A stretch of DNA of 64,000 bases from an uncultured Paracoccaceae bacterium (GTDB taxonomy: Bacteria; Pseudomonadota; Alphaproteobacteria; Rhodobacterales; Rhodobacteraceae): positions 715,047 to 779,046 of the forward strand of contig CANMWG010000002.1 of assembly GCA_947501555.1 (NCBI GenBank), given 5' to 3'. Positions 26,273 through 35,397 of the stretch are shown piece after piece. The translations under genes and the position numbers were made by a program. How positions within the stretch are numbered: the stretch's first letter is position 1; each line of letters opens with the position of its first letter. The notes below the pieces were generated by a model. That model was given only the letters and a program-made list of their open reading frames with translations. It searched no databases and was not told the DNA's origin.

Positions 26273-28693
26273 ATGCAAACGCCACAACCGTCTTGGTCAA
26301 GCGGGGCACATCAGGCGTTGCTGGGGGCCTACCATGGACAAGGCGGCAACCAGCCCCCGCAGAACGACGAAATGCTGGCCCCGGACGGGACGGTCAAATC
26401 TGTCTGGGGATCGTTTTTTGAACACCTGAGCAACCTGTCACCAGAGGACTTGTCCGACCGGTTTTCGCGTGGGGACCAATACCTGCGGGATGCAGGGGTG
26501 CTTTACCGGCAATACGACGAAACCTTATCAACCGAACGGGAATGGCCGCTCAGCCATATCCCGGTGATCATTGGCGAAGACGAATGGGAACAGATTTCCG
26601 AGGGGCTGATCGAACGGGCGGACCTGCTGGAATACATCTTGGCGGACTTTTATGGCGACAACACGCTGATTGAGACGGGGCAACTGCCCGCCCAATTGCT
26701 CAGCCAAAACCCGGCGTGGCTGCGGCCTTTGGTGGGGATGGCGCGGCAAGGGGCGGACCTGCTGAATACGCTGTCCTTCGAAATCGGGCGTGGGCCGGAT
26801 GGGAAATGGTGGGTGATCAGCGATCTGATTGAGGCCCCCTCGACCGCAGGCTTCGCCATTGAAAACCGTATTGCCATGGGCCGGGTTTTCCCGAATTTCT
26901 TTGCGGGGGCGAATATCTACCGTTTGGCCGGTTATTTTCAAGCGTTTCAGCAAAGGCTGATGGACATCAAAGGGCGCAGCGCAGGTGAAGTGGCTTTGCT
27001 CTCCCCCGGCCCGATGAACCAAAACTACGCCGAACACGCTTATATTGCGCGGTATCTGGGGCTACTCTTGGTCGAGGGCGAAGACCTGATTGTGCAAGAC
27101 GGAAAAGCCATGGTGCGCACAGTGGGGGGGCTAAACCCGATCAGCCTGCTGTGGAACCGTTTGCCAAGTGCCATGTTCGACCCGCTGGAACTGGAAAGCA
27201 ATTCCATGCTCGGGGCGGCCGGGTTGGTACAGGCGATCCGCGATGGGACGCTCAGGACGGTAAACATGGTTGGTGCGGGGGTGCTCGAAACCCGTGCGCT
27301 CATGGCATTCTTACCCAAAATCGCGCGTGCGCGCCTGGGACACGGGCTAAAACTGCCCAATATTGCGACCTGGTGGTGTGGGCAAGACAGCCAACGCGAA
27401 CATGTGATCAGCCACAGTGCCGGGATGATGGTGGGCGATGCCTTCTCAACCGTGCCGCTGATGGCAGACCCGCGCACGACGGCCTTTGACAATGCCACTG
27501 ACGGACCCGATGCCGGGCAACTGGCCAACTTGTTGCGCACCCAAGGGCATACGCTTGTGGGGCAAGAGGCCGTCACCCTGTCGACCACACCGATGTGGGA
27601 TGGGGCACGGCTGGTACCGCGCCCGATGTGTATCCGAATATCGATGGGGCGGACGGAAAACGGCTGGGCGGTGATGCCGGGTGGATACGCCCGGATCAGC
27701 GCCGGTGACGACGCCAAAGCGCTGGCCATGCAACGGGGCGGCAAGGTGGCCGATGTCTGGGTGACCAGCACCAAACGGGTCGACACCCCCAGCTTGCTTT
27801 CTGTACCCAAAAACGCAGAAACGCAAAGCCCCAGCCATGCGCTCTTACCCAGCCGGGCGGCGGATAATCTGTTCTGGTTGGGGCGCTATGTGGAACGCGC
27901 GGAACAGCAGATGCGGATATTCAGGGCCTATTTTGCGCGCATCTCTGACGGGGCGGATCATAGCGATATGATGCCGACCTTCATGCGCGATCACCTGATG
28001 CAAGGGGTCGCAGCTGACGCTGCCGCCATCGCCGCACGTTTTGGAGATCCCCTTGGGTTGGCACTGCAATCGGCCTCGCGGATCAGCGATCGGTTCTCGC
28101 CCGATGGCATGATGGCACTCAGGGGATTGGTGACAGACGCAAAGGCGCTGGATCACATGTTTGTCCCACCCGAAGATATCCCGCTGCAAGTCAGCCGCTT
28201 GTTGCGGCAGATCACCGGGTTTGCCGGTCTTGTGCATGAAAACATGTACCGCTCTGACGGCTGGCGGTTCCTCAGCATCGGGATCTCGCTTGAGCGGGCA
28301 TCGAACATGTGTGACTTGCTGGCGGCCTGTCTGGCGGCAGATCCGGCCAGCGGGGCGCTGGATCTGGCGCTGGAAATCGGGGATAGCGTCGTTTCACATC
28401 GCACGCGGTTCCAGATTGCAGCCAATAGCAACTCAGTGGTGGATCTGTTGGCGCTCGATGGGCAAAACCCGCGCTCAGTGCGCTATCACGTGACGCGCAG
28501 CAAGGGCCACATCGCTAACCTGCCAACACGGCATGATGACCACAACATGAGCCAAGTTGCAAAGCAGGTTCTATTGCTGGAAACACAACTGGCCAACGAG
28601 GAACCCGCCGCCATGACACCCAAGGTGCTGATGCAAATCAAGCAGGACATCTGGGCCACATCTGACACGTTAAACGCCTACCATCTGGCCTGA
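26273..28693 (+). CDS. Circularly permuted ATP-grasp + alpha-E fusion protein
   Basis: The 806-residue protein joins two families usually encoded separately. Residues about 60-480 are the circularly permuted ATP-grasp type (DUF404/DUF407; LLSPGPMNQNYAEHAYIARYLG, VGGLNPISLLWNRLP, NMVGAGVLETRALMAFLPK). Residues about 515-806 are the alpha-helical alpha-E domain (DUF403; LPSRAADNLFWLGRYVERAE). ATP-grasp proteins form amide bonds with ATP, so a peptide or amide ligase is likely. Three bases separate it from the genes on both sides, so the three are surely co-transcribed. Confidence 0.9.
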   Translation: MQTPQPSWSSGAHQALLGAYHGQGGNQPPQNDEMLAPDGTVKSVWGSFFEHLSNLSPEDLSDRFSRGDQYLRDAGVLYRQYDETLSTEREWPLSHIPVIIGEDEWEQISEGLIERADLLEYILADFYGDNTLIETGQLPAQLLSQNPAWLRPLVGMARQGADLLNTLSFEIGRGPDGKWWVISDLIEAPSTAGFAIENRIAMGRVFPNFFAGANIYRLAGYFQAFQQRLMDIKGRSAGEVALLSPGPMNQNYAEHAYIARYLGLLLVEGEDLIVQDGKAMVRTVGGLNPISLLWNRLPSAMFDPLELESNSMLGAAGLVQAIRDGTLRTVNMVGAGVLETRALMAFLPKIARARLGHGLKLPNIATWWCGQDSQREHVISHSAGMMVGDAFSTVPLMADPRTTAFDNATDGPDAGQLANLLRTQGHTLVGQEAVTLSTTPMWDGARLVPRPMCIRISMGRTENGWAVMPGGYARISAGDDAKALAMQRGGKVADVWVTSTKRVDTPSLLSVPKNAETQSPSHALLPSRAADNLFWLGRYVERAEQQMRIFRAYFARISDGADHSDMMPTFMRDHLMQGVAADAAAIAARFGDPLGLALQSASRISDRFSPDGMMALRGLVTDAKALDHMFVPPEDIPLQVSRLLRQITGFAGLVHENMYRSDGWRFLSIGISLERASNMCDLLAACLAADPASGALDLALEIGDSVVSHRTRFQIAANSNSVVDLLALDGQNPRSVRYHVTRSKGHIANLPTRHDDHNMSQVAKQVLLLETQLANEEPAAMTPKVLMQIKQDIWATSDTLNAYHLA

Positions 28694-28696
28694 CCG

Positions 28697-29575
28697 ATGA
28701 TCTACGCCATCCGCCTGACCATCGCGCATTTCTACGAACAGCCTGCAGCGAACAGCCGGCATTTGATCCGCGTTCTGCCCAGCACGCTGCCAAATCGGCA
28801 AGACCTGATGGCGCATCGGCTTGAGATATCGCCCGAGCCTGATGCCCGCTCCGAGGGGATCGATTTTTTTGGCAATAAGACCTCCTCCTGTGCACATCGG
28901 GATCAGCATCGGGATATGGCGATCCGGTTGTCATGCCATGTGCAGATGCACCCACGCGCGCCGTGGCGAGACATGTCGCCTGGCGTCACCCAGCTGCGTA
29001 CAATCCATCAGAATTTGCGCGACCTTGGACCCAGCTCACCGCTGCATTTTCTGGGACCAACTGGGCGCTTGCCGCCGGATCGGGCGATTTGCGACTTTGC
29101 ACAAGATCTGTTCGATCCAACCAGTACGACAGCGGGCAATGTGATCCGGATCGGCAAGGCGATACATGACGCCATGACCTTCGATGCCACGGCAACCACC
29201 GTCGATACCGATGCGGCTGAGGCATTTCGGCTGCGGCGGGGGGTCTGCCAGGATTTCAGCCACATCATGATCATCGGGCTGCAGGCCTTGGGCATTCCGG
29301 CAGGCTATGTCAGCGGGTACCTACGGACACTGCCACCACCGGGCGGGGTGAAACTGGAAGGGGCGGATGCGATGCATGCATGGGTGCGGGCATGGTGCGG
29401 GCCGGACCAAGGGTGGATCGAATATGACCCAACCAATGCCACGCTTGTGGGCACAGATCATATCGTCGCTGGCTATGGGCGGGACTATTCAGATGTGTCG
29501 CCTGTGCGGGGGCACCTCAGATCAGCGGGCGGGCAAAAGAACACGCAGGCGGTGGATGTGACAATTGCAGGGTAG
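28697..29575 (+). CDS. Transglutaminase family protein (second of the locus)
   Basis: This 292-residue protein is a stand-alone bacterial transglutaminase-like enzyme: N-terminal domain (residues about 1-150), then the core with Cys in RRGVCQDFSHIMIIGLQALG, His in DAMHAWVRAWCG and Asp in IEYDPTNAT. It has no signal peptide. Such proteins may work as peptidases or amide-forming enzymes; the substrate is unknown. It ends the three-gene unit 22964-29575. Confidence 0.88.
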   Translation: MIYAIRLTIAHFYEQPAANSRHLIRVLPSTLPNRQDLMAHRLEISPEPDARSEGIDFFGNKTSSCAHRDQHRDMAIRLSCHVQMHPRAPWRDMSPGVTQLRTIHQNLRDLGPSSPLHFLGPTGRLPPDRAICDFAQDLFDPTSTTAGNVIRIGKAIHDAMTFDATATTVDTDAAEAFRLRRGVCQDFSHIMIIGLQALGIPAGYVSGYLRTLPPPGGVKLEGADAMHAWVRAWCGPDQGWIEYDPTNATLVGTDHIVAGYGRDYSDVSPVRGHLRSAGGQKNTQAVDVTIAG

Positions 29576-29763
29576 CTCACGTGATTTGGTGGTGGTCGTA
29601 TCGGCTGCGTGACGACAAATTTACTCCCGCGCTTCAAACAAGCTTAATAGGGCTGCATCCGATTGTGATGGGGTTGCTGGAAGCGTAGACGTTAGAGAAG
29701 ATGGGTGCGCTCAAGAGCGGCATGCCACCTGCTGCAGAAAAATCAGAGAATTAGGAGATTTAC

Positions 29764-30417
29764 ATGGCCTATTTCATCGCTGGCGGTGTGCAAAGCGAAG
29801 AATACAAAAAGAAGTACGAGGGCGAATTTGAAGATTCTCTGTTTACTATTCTGGACGGTGATTACCGCAAACTACGTGTCGCTGATCCCATACAGGATGA
29901 TGGATGCATAATTCGCGAGACTAGTCACAATGTCGGTCGCCCCATGTTGCCCGACAACATGCCGACAAAGATGAAGCGTGAACCCCATTCGCTAGCGAAA
30001 TTGCCTTTGCTAGACATCATGAGCTTTTTGGGAACTGGGTTGCTGGTTTGTGAACGTTTCAAGGACCTCTTGGAAGAGTTGGAACCAAGCGTTCATCAGT
30101 TTTGGCCGATTGAGATACTCATCAACGATGAGGTGGTCGCGCTGCGTTATTGGTTCATCGCATGCAATCGGATCTCGACGCTAAGCCAGACGCACTGTTT
30201 CCCGCCCGTTGACCCATTCGGGGTGTGGAAGCCCAGTCCGCTGGGTGAGCGAGAGAATGATCGGCTCGTTTTTTCGACCGAGGCAATTGGATTCCATCAT
30301 GCGTGGGTGGACAAATTTCAACCTCAAAGTAACCGGTTATTTTCAAATACGTTCGGTGACCGCCTGAAGGAACTAAACCTCACCGGATTGAAGATGCACC
30401 AATTTGACGAGGCCTAG
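29764..30417 (+). CDS. Imm11/DUF1629-like protein (possible orphan immunity protein)
   Basis: The 217-residue soluble protein resembles the DUF1629/Imm11 family: a short N-terminal beta region, FWPIEILINDEVVALRYWFI in the middle and EAIGFHHAWVDKF near the C-terminus. Members of that family are immunity proteins for polymorphic toxins, often present as orphans. The start has a good ribosome-binding site (AGGAG, seven bases before ATG). No toxin gene is near. It lies between genes of the Anbu locus on its own, with a 188-bp gap before it, and looks like an insertion. The family match is by eye and moderate. Confidence 0.55.
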   Translation: MAYFIAGGVQSEEYKKKYEGEFEDSLFTILDGDYRKLRVADPIQDDGCIIRETSHNVGRPMLPDNMPTKMKREPHSLAKLPLLDIMSFLGTGLLVCERFKDLLEELEPSVHQFWPIEILINDEVVALRYWFIACNRISTLSQTHCFPPVDPFGVWKPSPLGERENDRLVFSTEAIGFHHAWVDKFQPQSNRLFSNTFGDRLKELNLTGLKMHQFDEA

Positions 30418-30450
30418 CGGTCTCTTCATCGGGCATTCGAAATAGCAAAC

Positions 30451-30472
30451 GTAGGGTGGGTGAAACCCACGC
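30451..30472. repeat. GTAGGGTGGGT-type hairpin between convergent genes
   Basis: The motif GTAGGGTGGGTGAAACCCAC contains GTGGGT (30456-30461) and ACCCAC (30465-30470) as a perfect stem around GAA. Sequences of the form GTAGGGTGGGT..ACCCACGC are dispersed in many bacterial genomes between gene ends. Here it sits between the Imm11-like gene and Anbu, where it could also act as a weak two-way terminator. Confidence 0.5.
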
Positions 30473-30529
30473 GTCCCGTGATCAGATCAAAGGCGGTGTA
30501 AAAAAAGCAAAAACCAAAACGCCTTTGGT

Positions 30530-31264
30530 CTATTTCCGCTCGTAACTGGGCAAATGCATCAACGCGGTGCGCAGTGAATCGCCCCAGCTTGTGCTAATCG
30601 CCTGAAAATAGGGATCATCCGCCGTTACCCGGGGCTGTGTATCCAGTGAAAAACTGTCGACATCATAAAGCTGGATATCGATGGGCAAGCCGACAGATAG
30701 ATTGGCCTTGATGGTTGAATCAAATGACACCATCAACAGCTTGATCGCATCCTCAAAGCGCATATCCGGGTCATAAGCGCGGACGATGATCGGTTTGCCG
30801 TATTTGGTCTCACCAATCTGAAAAAACGGGGCATCCTCGGTCACTTCGATGAAGTTCCCCTCGGGGTAGACCAAAAATAGCGTCGGCACGCCGCCATTGA
30901 TCTGACCGCCAACAATCACCGAGGCCTTGAAAGCAGAAGTCGCAGATTGACCGCTGACCGCATCGCCTTGGATCACTTCCTTCAAGGTCGCACCCACAAA
31001 GCGGGCCACCTCAAACATCGTAGGCAGTTCAAGGATGGTGGGTTTACGCTCAGACAACACCTTTGAGCGTTCTTCAAGAATACTGATCACGGCCTGGGTC
31101 GTGGCAAGATTGCCCGCAGTCATGATCGTGATCGCACGATCACCTGGCACGTCCCATGAAAACATCTTTTTCGTGGTCGAAAAGTTGTCGACGCCCGCGT
31201 TGGTGCGAGTGTCAGACATGAAAACAAGGCCACGGTTCAGGCGAAGGCCAACGCAATAGGTCAT
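30530..31264 (-). CDS. Anbu-type proteasome-like peptidase
   Basis: The 244-residue protein belongs to the Ntn-hydrolase group with HslV and the 20S beta subunit. After removal of Met the chain would start with Thr2 (TYCVGLRLNRGLVFMSD), the expected nucleophile, and SDTRTNAGVDNFSTTKKMF and MTAGNLATTQAVISIL are typical of Anbu (ancestral beta subunit). Anbu forms helical or ring oligomers with unclear proteolytic activity. Anbu genes commonly lie with ATP-grasp, alpha-E and transglutaminase genes, exactly as here. It is transcribed toward the three-gene unit, with the Imm11-like gene between. Confidence 0.92.
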   Translation of the reverse strand: MTYCVGLRLNRGLVFMSDTRTNAGVDNFSTTKKMFSWDVPGDRAITIMTAGNLATTQAVISILEERSKVLSERKPTILELPTMFEVARFVGATLKEVIQGDAVSGQSATSAFKASVIVGGQINGGVPTLFLVYPEGNFIEVTEDAPFFQIGETKYGKPIIVRAYDPDMRFEDAIKLLMVSFDSTIKANLSVGLPIDIQLYDVDSFSLDTQPRVTADDPYFQAISTSWGDSLRTALMHLPSYERK

Positions 31265-31394
31265 TTCTAATCCACGAAGAAGGGAGGTATCATCAGACTA
31301 CGCCGAACTCTCTAGTTCGGAAAGGTTTACGTTACAATATTGTGACGTCGAATTTCGATCGCTGACGCAGTGATTTCCAATCGGGCGGCGCTTA

Positions 31395-31425
31395 GGGTCA
31401 GGGCCCAATAATCTTGCACCGTCAG
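31395..31425 (+). repeat. Left terminal inverted repeat of the MITE
   Basis: 31 bases starting GGGTCAGGGCCCAATAATC. It differs from the right end at three positions (9, 14 and 22). Confidence 0.85.
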
Positions 31426-31625
31426 CGGCGATTTCACGAAATATCAGTGGTTTGCGTCGTGCGGCCATAGTGCTCTACGGCCAAGCGGCGCGAGCCTCTG
31501 AGATGAAGTGAAATCTTCGCCCTCCGGGTTTGGCGGATTTTCCCTCTGAGCAGCGGCACATCTGCTTGAAATAGAACCACTATTCTTGCGCAGATGCTTC
31601 TTGTCAGAGACAAAAATCTGACAAA

Positions 31626-31656
31626 CTGACGGTGTAAGATTAATGGGTCCTGACCC
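31626..31656 (-). repeat. Right terminal inverted repeat of the MITE
   Basis: Read on the minus strand it starts GGGTCAGGACCCATTAATC. Its outermost G supplies the third base of the TAG stop codon of the adjacent transglutaminase gene. Confidence 0.85.
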
Positions 31657-32456
31657 TAGGCCGAAATGCGACGGACCTGCACGCTTTGGGCCTCCAAGGT
31701 CAAAAATCCGTAAGATGTCAGAAATGACGCATCTGTAGCGTCCCGGCCCACACAAATTCGGACGATTTCATCGGGTTGCGCCATGCCTGTCGGGTCAACA
31801 AGATGCCATGCGCCATCCAAAAACACCTCGACCACGGCATGAAAATCCTGCGGTTTTACATCGGGCGCATAGGCGCTGACAAAACGGGCAGGCAGGCCAG
31901 CGGCACGTACAAGCGCAATTAAGACATGTGCGTAGTCGCGGCAGACGCCACGCTGCGTGGCAAAACTGTCGGTCGCAGTCGTGCCGATATGGCTGGCAAA
32001 GATGTCATAGACAAAATTGGCGGCGATCCAATCGCGCATGGACTGCACCAAAGGACCACCCGCCAACCCTTCAAACTGAATAGACGCGAAATCCAGAAAC
32101 AGATCGGATTGGCAGTTGCGCGACGGCATCAGATACTGAAGCACCGGCGCAGGAAGCTGATGGCGCGGCGTTTCAGGCAGCTGGCACAGGTCAACAGCGG
32201 GCCGAAGCACCTCAACTTGGGTCTGATACTGACACTCCAGCCGGGTGTTAACCGAAATCCACCGACGCAGACCAATGCAGTCCTCCCCGTCAATCTCACG
32301 CAATTGGGTACCCGAACGGAGTGACAGGCGGTTTTGAACGCAGCGCTGGCCGTCATCTGACGTTGCCTCAATCTGCAGCAAAGCATCGCAAGCCTGCGTT
32401 GCGGTGTAGACCAGATGGGCTGTCACGTCGATCATCACGAAAGGAAGCTCCGGCAT
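31656..32456 (-). CDS. Transglutaminase family protein (third of the locus), stop codon supplied by a MITE
   Basis: The 266-residue protein has the transglutaminase-like core: Cys in TQRGVCRDYAHVLIALVRAAG, His in DFHAVVEVFLDG and Asp in HLVDPTGMA. The N-terminal 130 residues are the beta-rich companion domain. It has no signal peptide. The stop codon is TAG, of which TA is the target duplication of the MITE and G its first base. Without the insertion the bases beyond the left end would give TAA at the same codon, so the protein is unchanged. Anbu lies downstream on the same strand, and the MITE now separates the two. Confidence 0.88.
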   Translation of the reverse strand: MPELPFVMIDVTAHLVYTATQACDALLQIEATSDDGQRCVQNRLSLRSGTQLREIDGEDCIGLRRWISVNTRLECQYQTQVEVLRPAVDLCQLPETPRHQLPAPVLQYLMPSRNCQSDLFLDFASIQFEGLAGGPLVQSMRDWIAANFVYDIFASHIGTTATDSFATQRGVCRDYAHVLIALVRAAGLPARFVSAYAPDVKPQDFHAVVEVFLDGAWHLVDPTGMAQPDEIVRICVGRDATDASFLTSYGFLTLEAQSVQVRRISA

Positions 32457-32563
32457 TGCAGGATAGGCGATACGAACGCGCGCTATCTCAGCCTAGACAT
32501 GTTCTCAACCGAAATCCAACGGGTTGCCAATCGTGCGGCGGCTTCGCCTTGTTCCGGGCCTGA

Positions 32564-33418
32564 TCAGCGCGTCTCATCCACAGCGATATTATCAATCAAC
32601 CGGACGCCTGCCAGCCAAGCCGCCGCAAACAATCGCGCGCCCGGCTTGGCCTGATCCAGTAGGGACAGATCCCCCCCATCGCGCAACTCCAGATAGTCCA
32701 CCTCTGTGAACCCGGCCGCGGTTAACCGGGCCTGCGCATCGGGCAACAACGCCGACATCGTAGCCCCCTCTGACAGCCGCACGCGCAGATCCTGCATCAC
32801 CTCGGCCAACACCGGGGCATAGACCCGCGACCGATCCGACAAAAGCAGATTGCGCGAAGACATCGCCAATCCATCCTCCTCACGGATCGTCGGGCAGCCC
32901 ACAACCTCAACCGGAATATCCAGATCAGCGGCCATCCGGCGCACGATCTGTAACTGCTGATAATCCTTCTCACCAAAGAAGGCGAAATCGGCAGCGGTCT
33001 GCAGGAACAGCTTGGACACCACTGTCGCCACCCCGTCAAAATGACCGGGCCGGGCGGCACCACACAGCATATCGGTCAGACCCGCGACAGAGACATTGGT
33101 CGCAAAGCCATCCGGATAAATCTGATCCGGGTCCGGCACATAAATCAGATCGACCCCGATGCTTTCCAGCTTCTGCGCGTCCTCATTTTCAGTGCGCGGA
33201 TAGTTCTTCAGGTCATCCGGGTCATTGAACTGCTTGGGGTTCACAAAGATCGTGACGATGACCCGGTCACAACGCTCCCGCGCCGCACGCGCCAGCGACA
33301 GATGCCCCTGATGCAACGCACCCATCGTCGGAACCACGCCAATCGTCTCACCCGCCTTGCGCCAAACAGCCGTCTGCGCACGGAGCCCTGCCAGAGCACG
33401 CTCAATCGGCGCGATCAC
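32564..33418 (-). CDS. panC: Pantothenate synthetase
   Basis: The 284-residue cytoplasmic ligase joins pantoate and beta-alanine with ATP to make pantothenate (coenzyme A route). The nucleotide-binding motif [17 protein letters not shown] with the HLS signature, FVNPKQF and the KMSKS-like [10 protein letters not shown] are all present. Length is normal. It overlaps panB by 4 nt, so the two form a panB-panC operon. Confidence 0.96.
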   Translation of the reverse strand: MIAPIERALAGLRAQTAVWRKAGETIGVVPTMGALHQGHLSLARAARERCDRVIVTIFVNPKQFNDPDDLKNYPRTENEDAQKLESIGVDLIYVPDPDQIYPDGFATNVSVAGLTDMLCGAARPGHFDGVATVVSKLFLQTAADFAFFGEKDYQQLQIVRRMAADLDIPVEVVGCPTIREEDGLAMSSRNLLLSDRSRVYAPVLAEVMQDLRVRLSEGATMSALLPDAQARLTAAGFTEVDYLELRDGGDLSLLDQAKPGARLFAAAWLAGVRLIDNIAVDETR

Positions 33419-34239
33419 TTGGGCGCCTCATCCGCGAAGATGTGCTCACCGGCAGGGAAACTTCGGGAACGCACCTCGGCGGCATAGGCCGCAATGGCAG
33501 CCGCACCATCATCGCCCAGATGCGCATAGCGCTTCACAAACTTCGCCTTAAAGGCGGTAAACAGACCCAACATATCATCAACCACCAATATCTGACCATC
33601 ACAGCCCGCACTGGCACCGATGCCAATGGTCGGGATCGGAATGCGCGCAGTGATCTCATCGGCCAAACTGGCAGGCACCTTTTCCAGCACCACCGCAAAA
33701 GCGCCCGCAGCAGCCACAGCATCCGCATCGGCCAAGGCCGCATCACGGGCCGCACCGCGCCCCTGCACCTTGTAGCCGCCCAGCGTGTTCACCGATTGCG
33801 GTGTCAACCCAATGTGGGCCATCACCGGAATACCACGCGTAACCAAAAAGGCGATGGTCTCAGCCATGGACACACCGCCCTCCAACTTCACAGCACCGGC
33901 ACCCGTTTCAGCCATCAGGCGGGCGGCATTGCGAAATGCTTGGCTTGGGCTTTCCTCATAGGACCCAAAGGGCATATCGATCACCATCATGGCACTGGAC
34001 AGGCCGCGCGCGACCGCTTGGCCATGCATGATCATCATCTCCATGGTCACACCAAGGGTCGAGGGCAACCCATGCAAAACCATGCCCACACTGTCGCCCA
34101 CCAGCACAAAATCGCAATGATCATCCATCATCTGCGCCATCGGGGTGGTGTAGGCGGTCAAACTGACCAGCGGAACGCCACCCTTGGCGGCGCGAATGTC
34201 ATCGGGCAGCGGTGCACGTTTCTTAGCAGTAGCGCTCAT
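33415..34239 (-). CDS. panB: 3-methyl-2-oxobutanoate hydroxymethyltransferase (ketopantoate hydroxymethyltransferase)
   Basis: The 274-residue enzyme transfers a hydroxymethyl group from methylene-tetrahydrofolate to ketoisovalerate, the first step to pantoate. Metal and substrate residues are seen in [14 protein letters not shown] and [13 protein letters not shown], with VKLEGG and [11 protein letters not shown] following. The ATG at 34239 is preferred to one 14 codons upstream because it gives [15 protein letters not shown] and has GGGAGG upstream as a ribosome-binding site. Confidence 0.95.
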   Translation of the reverse strand: MSATAKKRAPLPDDIRAAKGGVPLVSLTAYTTPMAQMMDDHCDFVLVGDSVGMVLHGLPSTLGVTMEMMIMHGQAVARGLSSAMMVIDMPFGSYEESPSQAFRNAARLMAETGAGAVKLEGGVSMAETIAFLVTRGIPVMAHIGLTPQSVNTLGGYKVQGRGAARDAALADADAVAAAGAFAVVLEKVPASLADEITARIPIPTIGIGASAGCDGQILVVDDMLGLFTAFKAKFVKRYAHLGDDGAAAIAAYAAEVRSRSFPAGEHIFADEAPK

Positions 34240-34470
34240 GTTCGGATCCCTCCCTTTGGCTGCGGGCGGGATAGCAGCCAAAGACCACGCTTTCTAGGTG
34301 GGATAACATCTCGACTTGGGCCAAGACGCAACGTCCGCTGAGCGGGATTTTCCTGTCGGTCGCGTTCCCAAACCGAAGGTCCGGCACTCGCGTCAACAGA
34401 AGGGCGCGTATTTTTAGGTTTTGACCGGGGTTTGGCGCAAACCGCATCGCCGATTTTGCCTCGTCTGACC

Positions 34471-34989
34471 CTATCCCTCCCAGTTGGTCGCCCAACGGAT
34501 AGAGAGCGTTTCGCGGCTGGGGCTTGCATCGCGAAAATCCGCGTTGGACATGCTGTCGTAGCTGATCGTCACTTTACTGCCGTTGTCAAAAGCATAGCCA
34601 ATACCAAGTGCCGATCGAAATTGCAGAGTTCCATCAAGATCAGCGCCGTCACCTTGCATATAGAAACCCGGCATCATCGAGGTTTCGATGAAAAATGGGC
34701 TGTCGTAGATGTATTCGGTACTCCATTTCCAGCCGATCCCGAACCATCCAGCCTCATCAGTTGTCAGCGAAAGGCCGTAAGTGGGGCGAAAGGGGCCGCG
34801 TCGACGATGGCTGTCGTAGCCAAAGTAGAACTCGTTCTCACTCTGAAATCCATCAGATTGCAGGTTTCCAAGCTGATAAAACACCTGTGGTGCTTGCTTT
34901 TCGGTATCAAGGCAATCGCTAGGGCAATCATTCAACGCCATATCTGTGAAACTTGTCAGCAGCCAGATTAGACCAAGTGTACCGTCCAT
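34471..34989 (-). CDS. PagL-like outer-membrane beta-barrel protein, probably without catalytic histidine
   Basis: The 172-residue protein has an N-terminal signal-like stretch (MDGTLGLIWLLTSFTDMALN) and a small beta-barrel pattern that ends in SRETLSIRWATNWEG. The region KVTISYDSMSNADF matches the place where PagL-type lipid A 3-O-deacylases have the catalytic His-x-Ser-Asn-Ala; here the histidine position is serine. So it may be an inactive or altered relative. The family call is by motif and fold pattern only. It is a single gene, 231 bp upstream of panB on the same strand. Confidence 0.5.
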   Translation of the reverse strand: MDGTLGLIWLLTSFTDMALNDCPSDCLDTEKQAPQVFYQLGNLQSDGFQSENEFYFGYDSHRRRGPFRPTYGLSLTTDEAGWFGIGWKWSTEYIYDSPFFIETSMMPGFYMQGDGADLDGTLQFRSALGIGYAFDNGSKVTISYDSMSNADFRDASPSRETLSIRWATNWEG

Positions 34990-35397
34990 GTTGTCATCCT
35001 ATTTTGTGTTGCCGTTGTAGACTCTCGTGGAGGTACTCAGGATAGATAAAACTAAGGCGCATATGCAGATTAAGTCACCTGCGCGGTTGATAGCTTATGA
35101 CGCGGCAAACGTCGTTCGTCCGAACTGATCGCATAGCGGATCGACAAAGCCTCTAAAGCATTTCGGTTCATACTTGTACCACAAACCCTTGGCACACTCG
35201 GTTTGATTTTGTCACGTTTTTGGCCGCTGCTTGATGGAGCGGTCGTTGGTGCGCAATGCAGCATCGGTGGCTTTGGGCTCAAACCAGACCTTTGATAGGT
35301 CATGGGAGCACCCAGTTTCACCAGGCCCACCACCAACCCTTGATTTGCCCCCCGCTTCCGTCAAGACTGCACCCAACGGCTATTGGGGACGATCACG
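34990..35397. other. Divergent intergenic region (408 bp)
   Basis: It separates the PagL-like gene (minus) and the peptide-binding protein gene (plus), so promoters for both should be here. I see no convincing gene. A 33-codon frame on the minus strand (35070-35171) is not supported by a ribosome-binding site. The part 35225-35290 (GCAGCATCGGTGGCTTTGGG) looks like a dispersed repeat but I cannot confirm it within this window. Confidence 0.4.

Larger units (their letters stand above)
31393..31658. mobile_element. 262-bp MITE with 31-bp terminal inverted repeats and TA target duplication
   Basis: The ends at 31395-31425 and 31626-31656 are inverted copies that match at 28 of 31 positions (both begin GGGTCAGG and run to CACCGTCAG). 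They are flanked directly by TA at 31393-31394 and 31657-31658. No transposase fits inside 262 bp, so this is a miniature element mobilised by a full-length relative (IS630/Tc1-mariner or a TA-targeting IS5-group element, not decided). It fills most of the 391-bp gap between Anbu and the third transglutaminase gene, and its right end lies in that gene's stop codon. Confidence 0.85.

Noticed and set aside
31444..31755. 103-codon frame on the minus strand across the MITE
   Set aside because: It runs through the element and into the coding end of the transglutaminase gene in another frame; no ribosome-binding site and no family likeness.
35070..35171. 33-codon frame on the minus strand in the gap upstream of the peptide-binding protein
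   Set aside because: No ribosome-binding site, no conserved motif; too short to support.
35225..35290. Stretch resembling a dispersed intergenic repeat of alphaproteobacteria
   Set aside because: I could not find a second copy within the window, so it stays a recollection rather than an observation.
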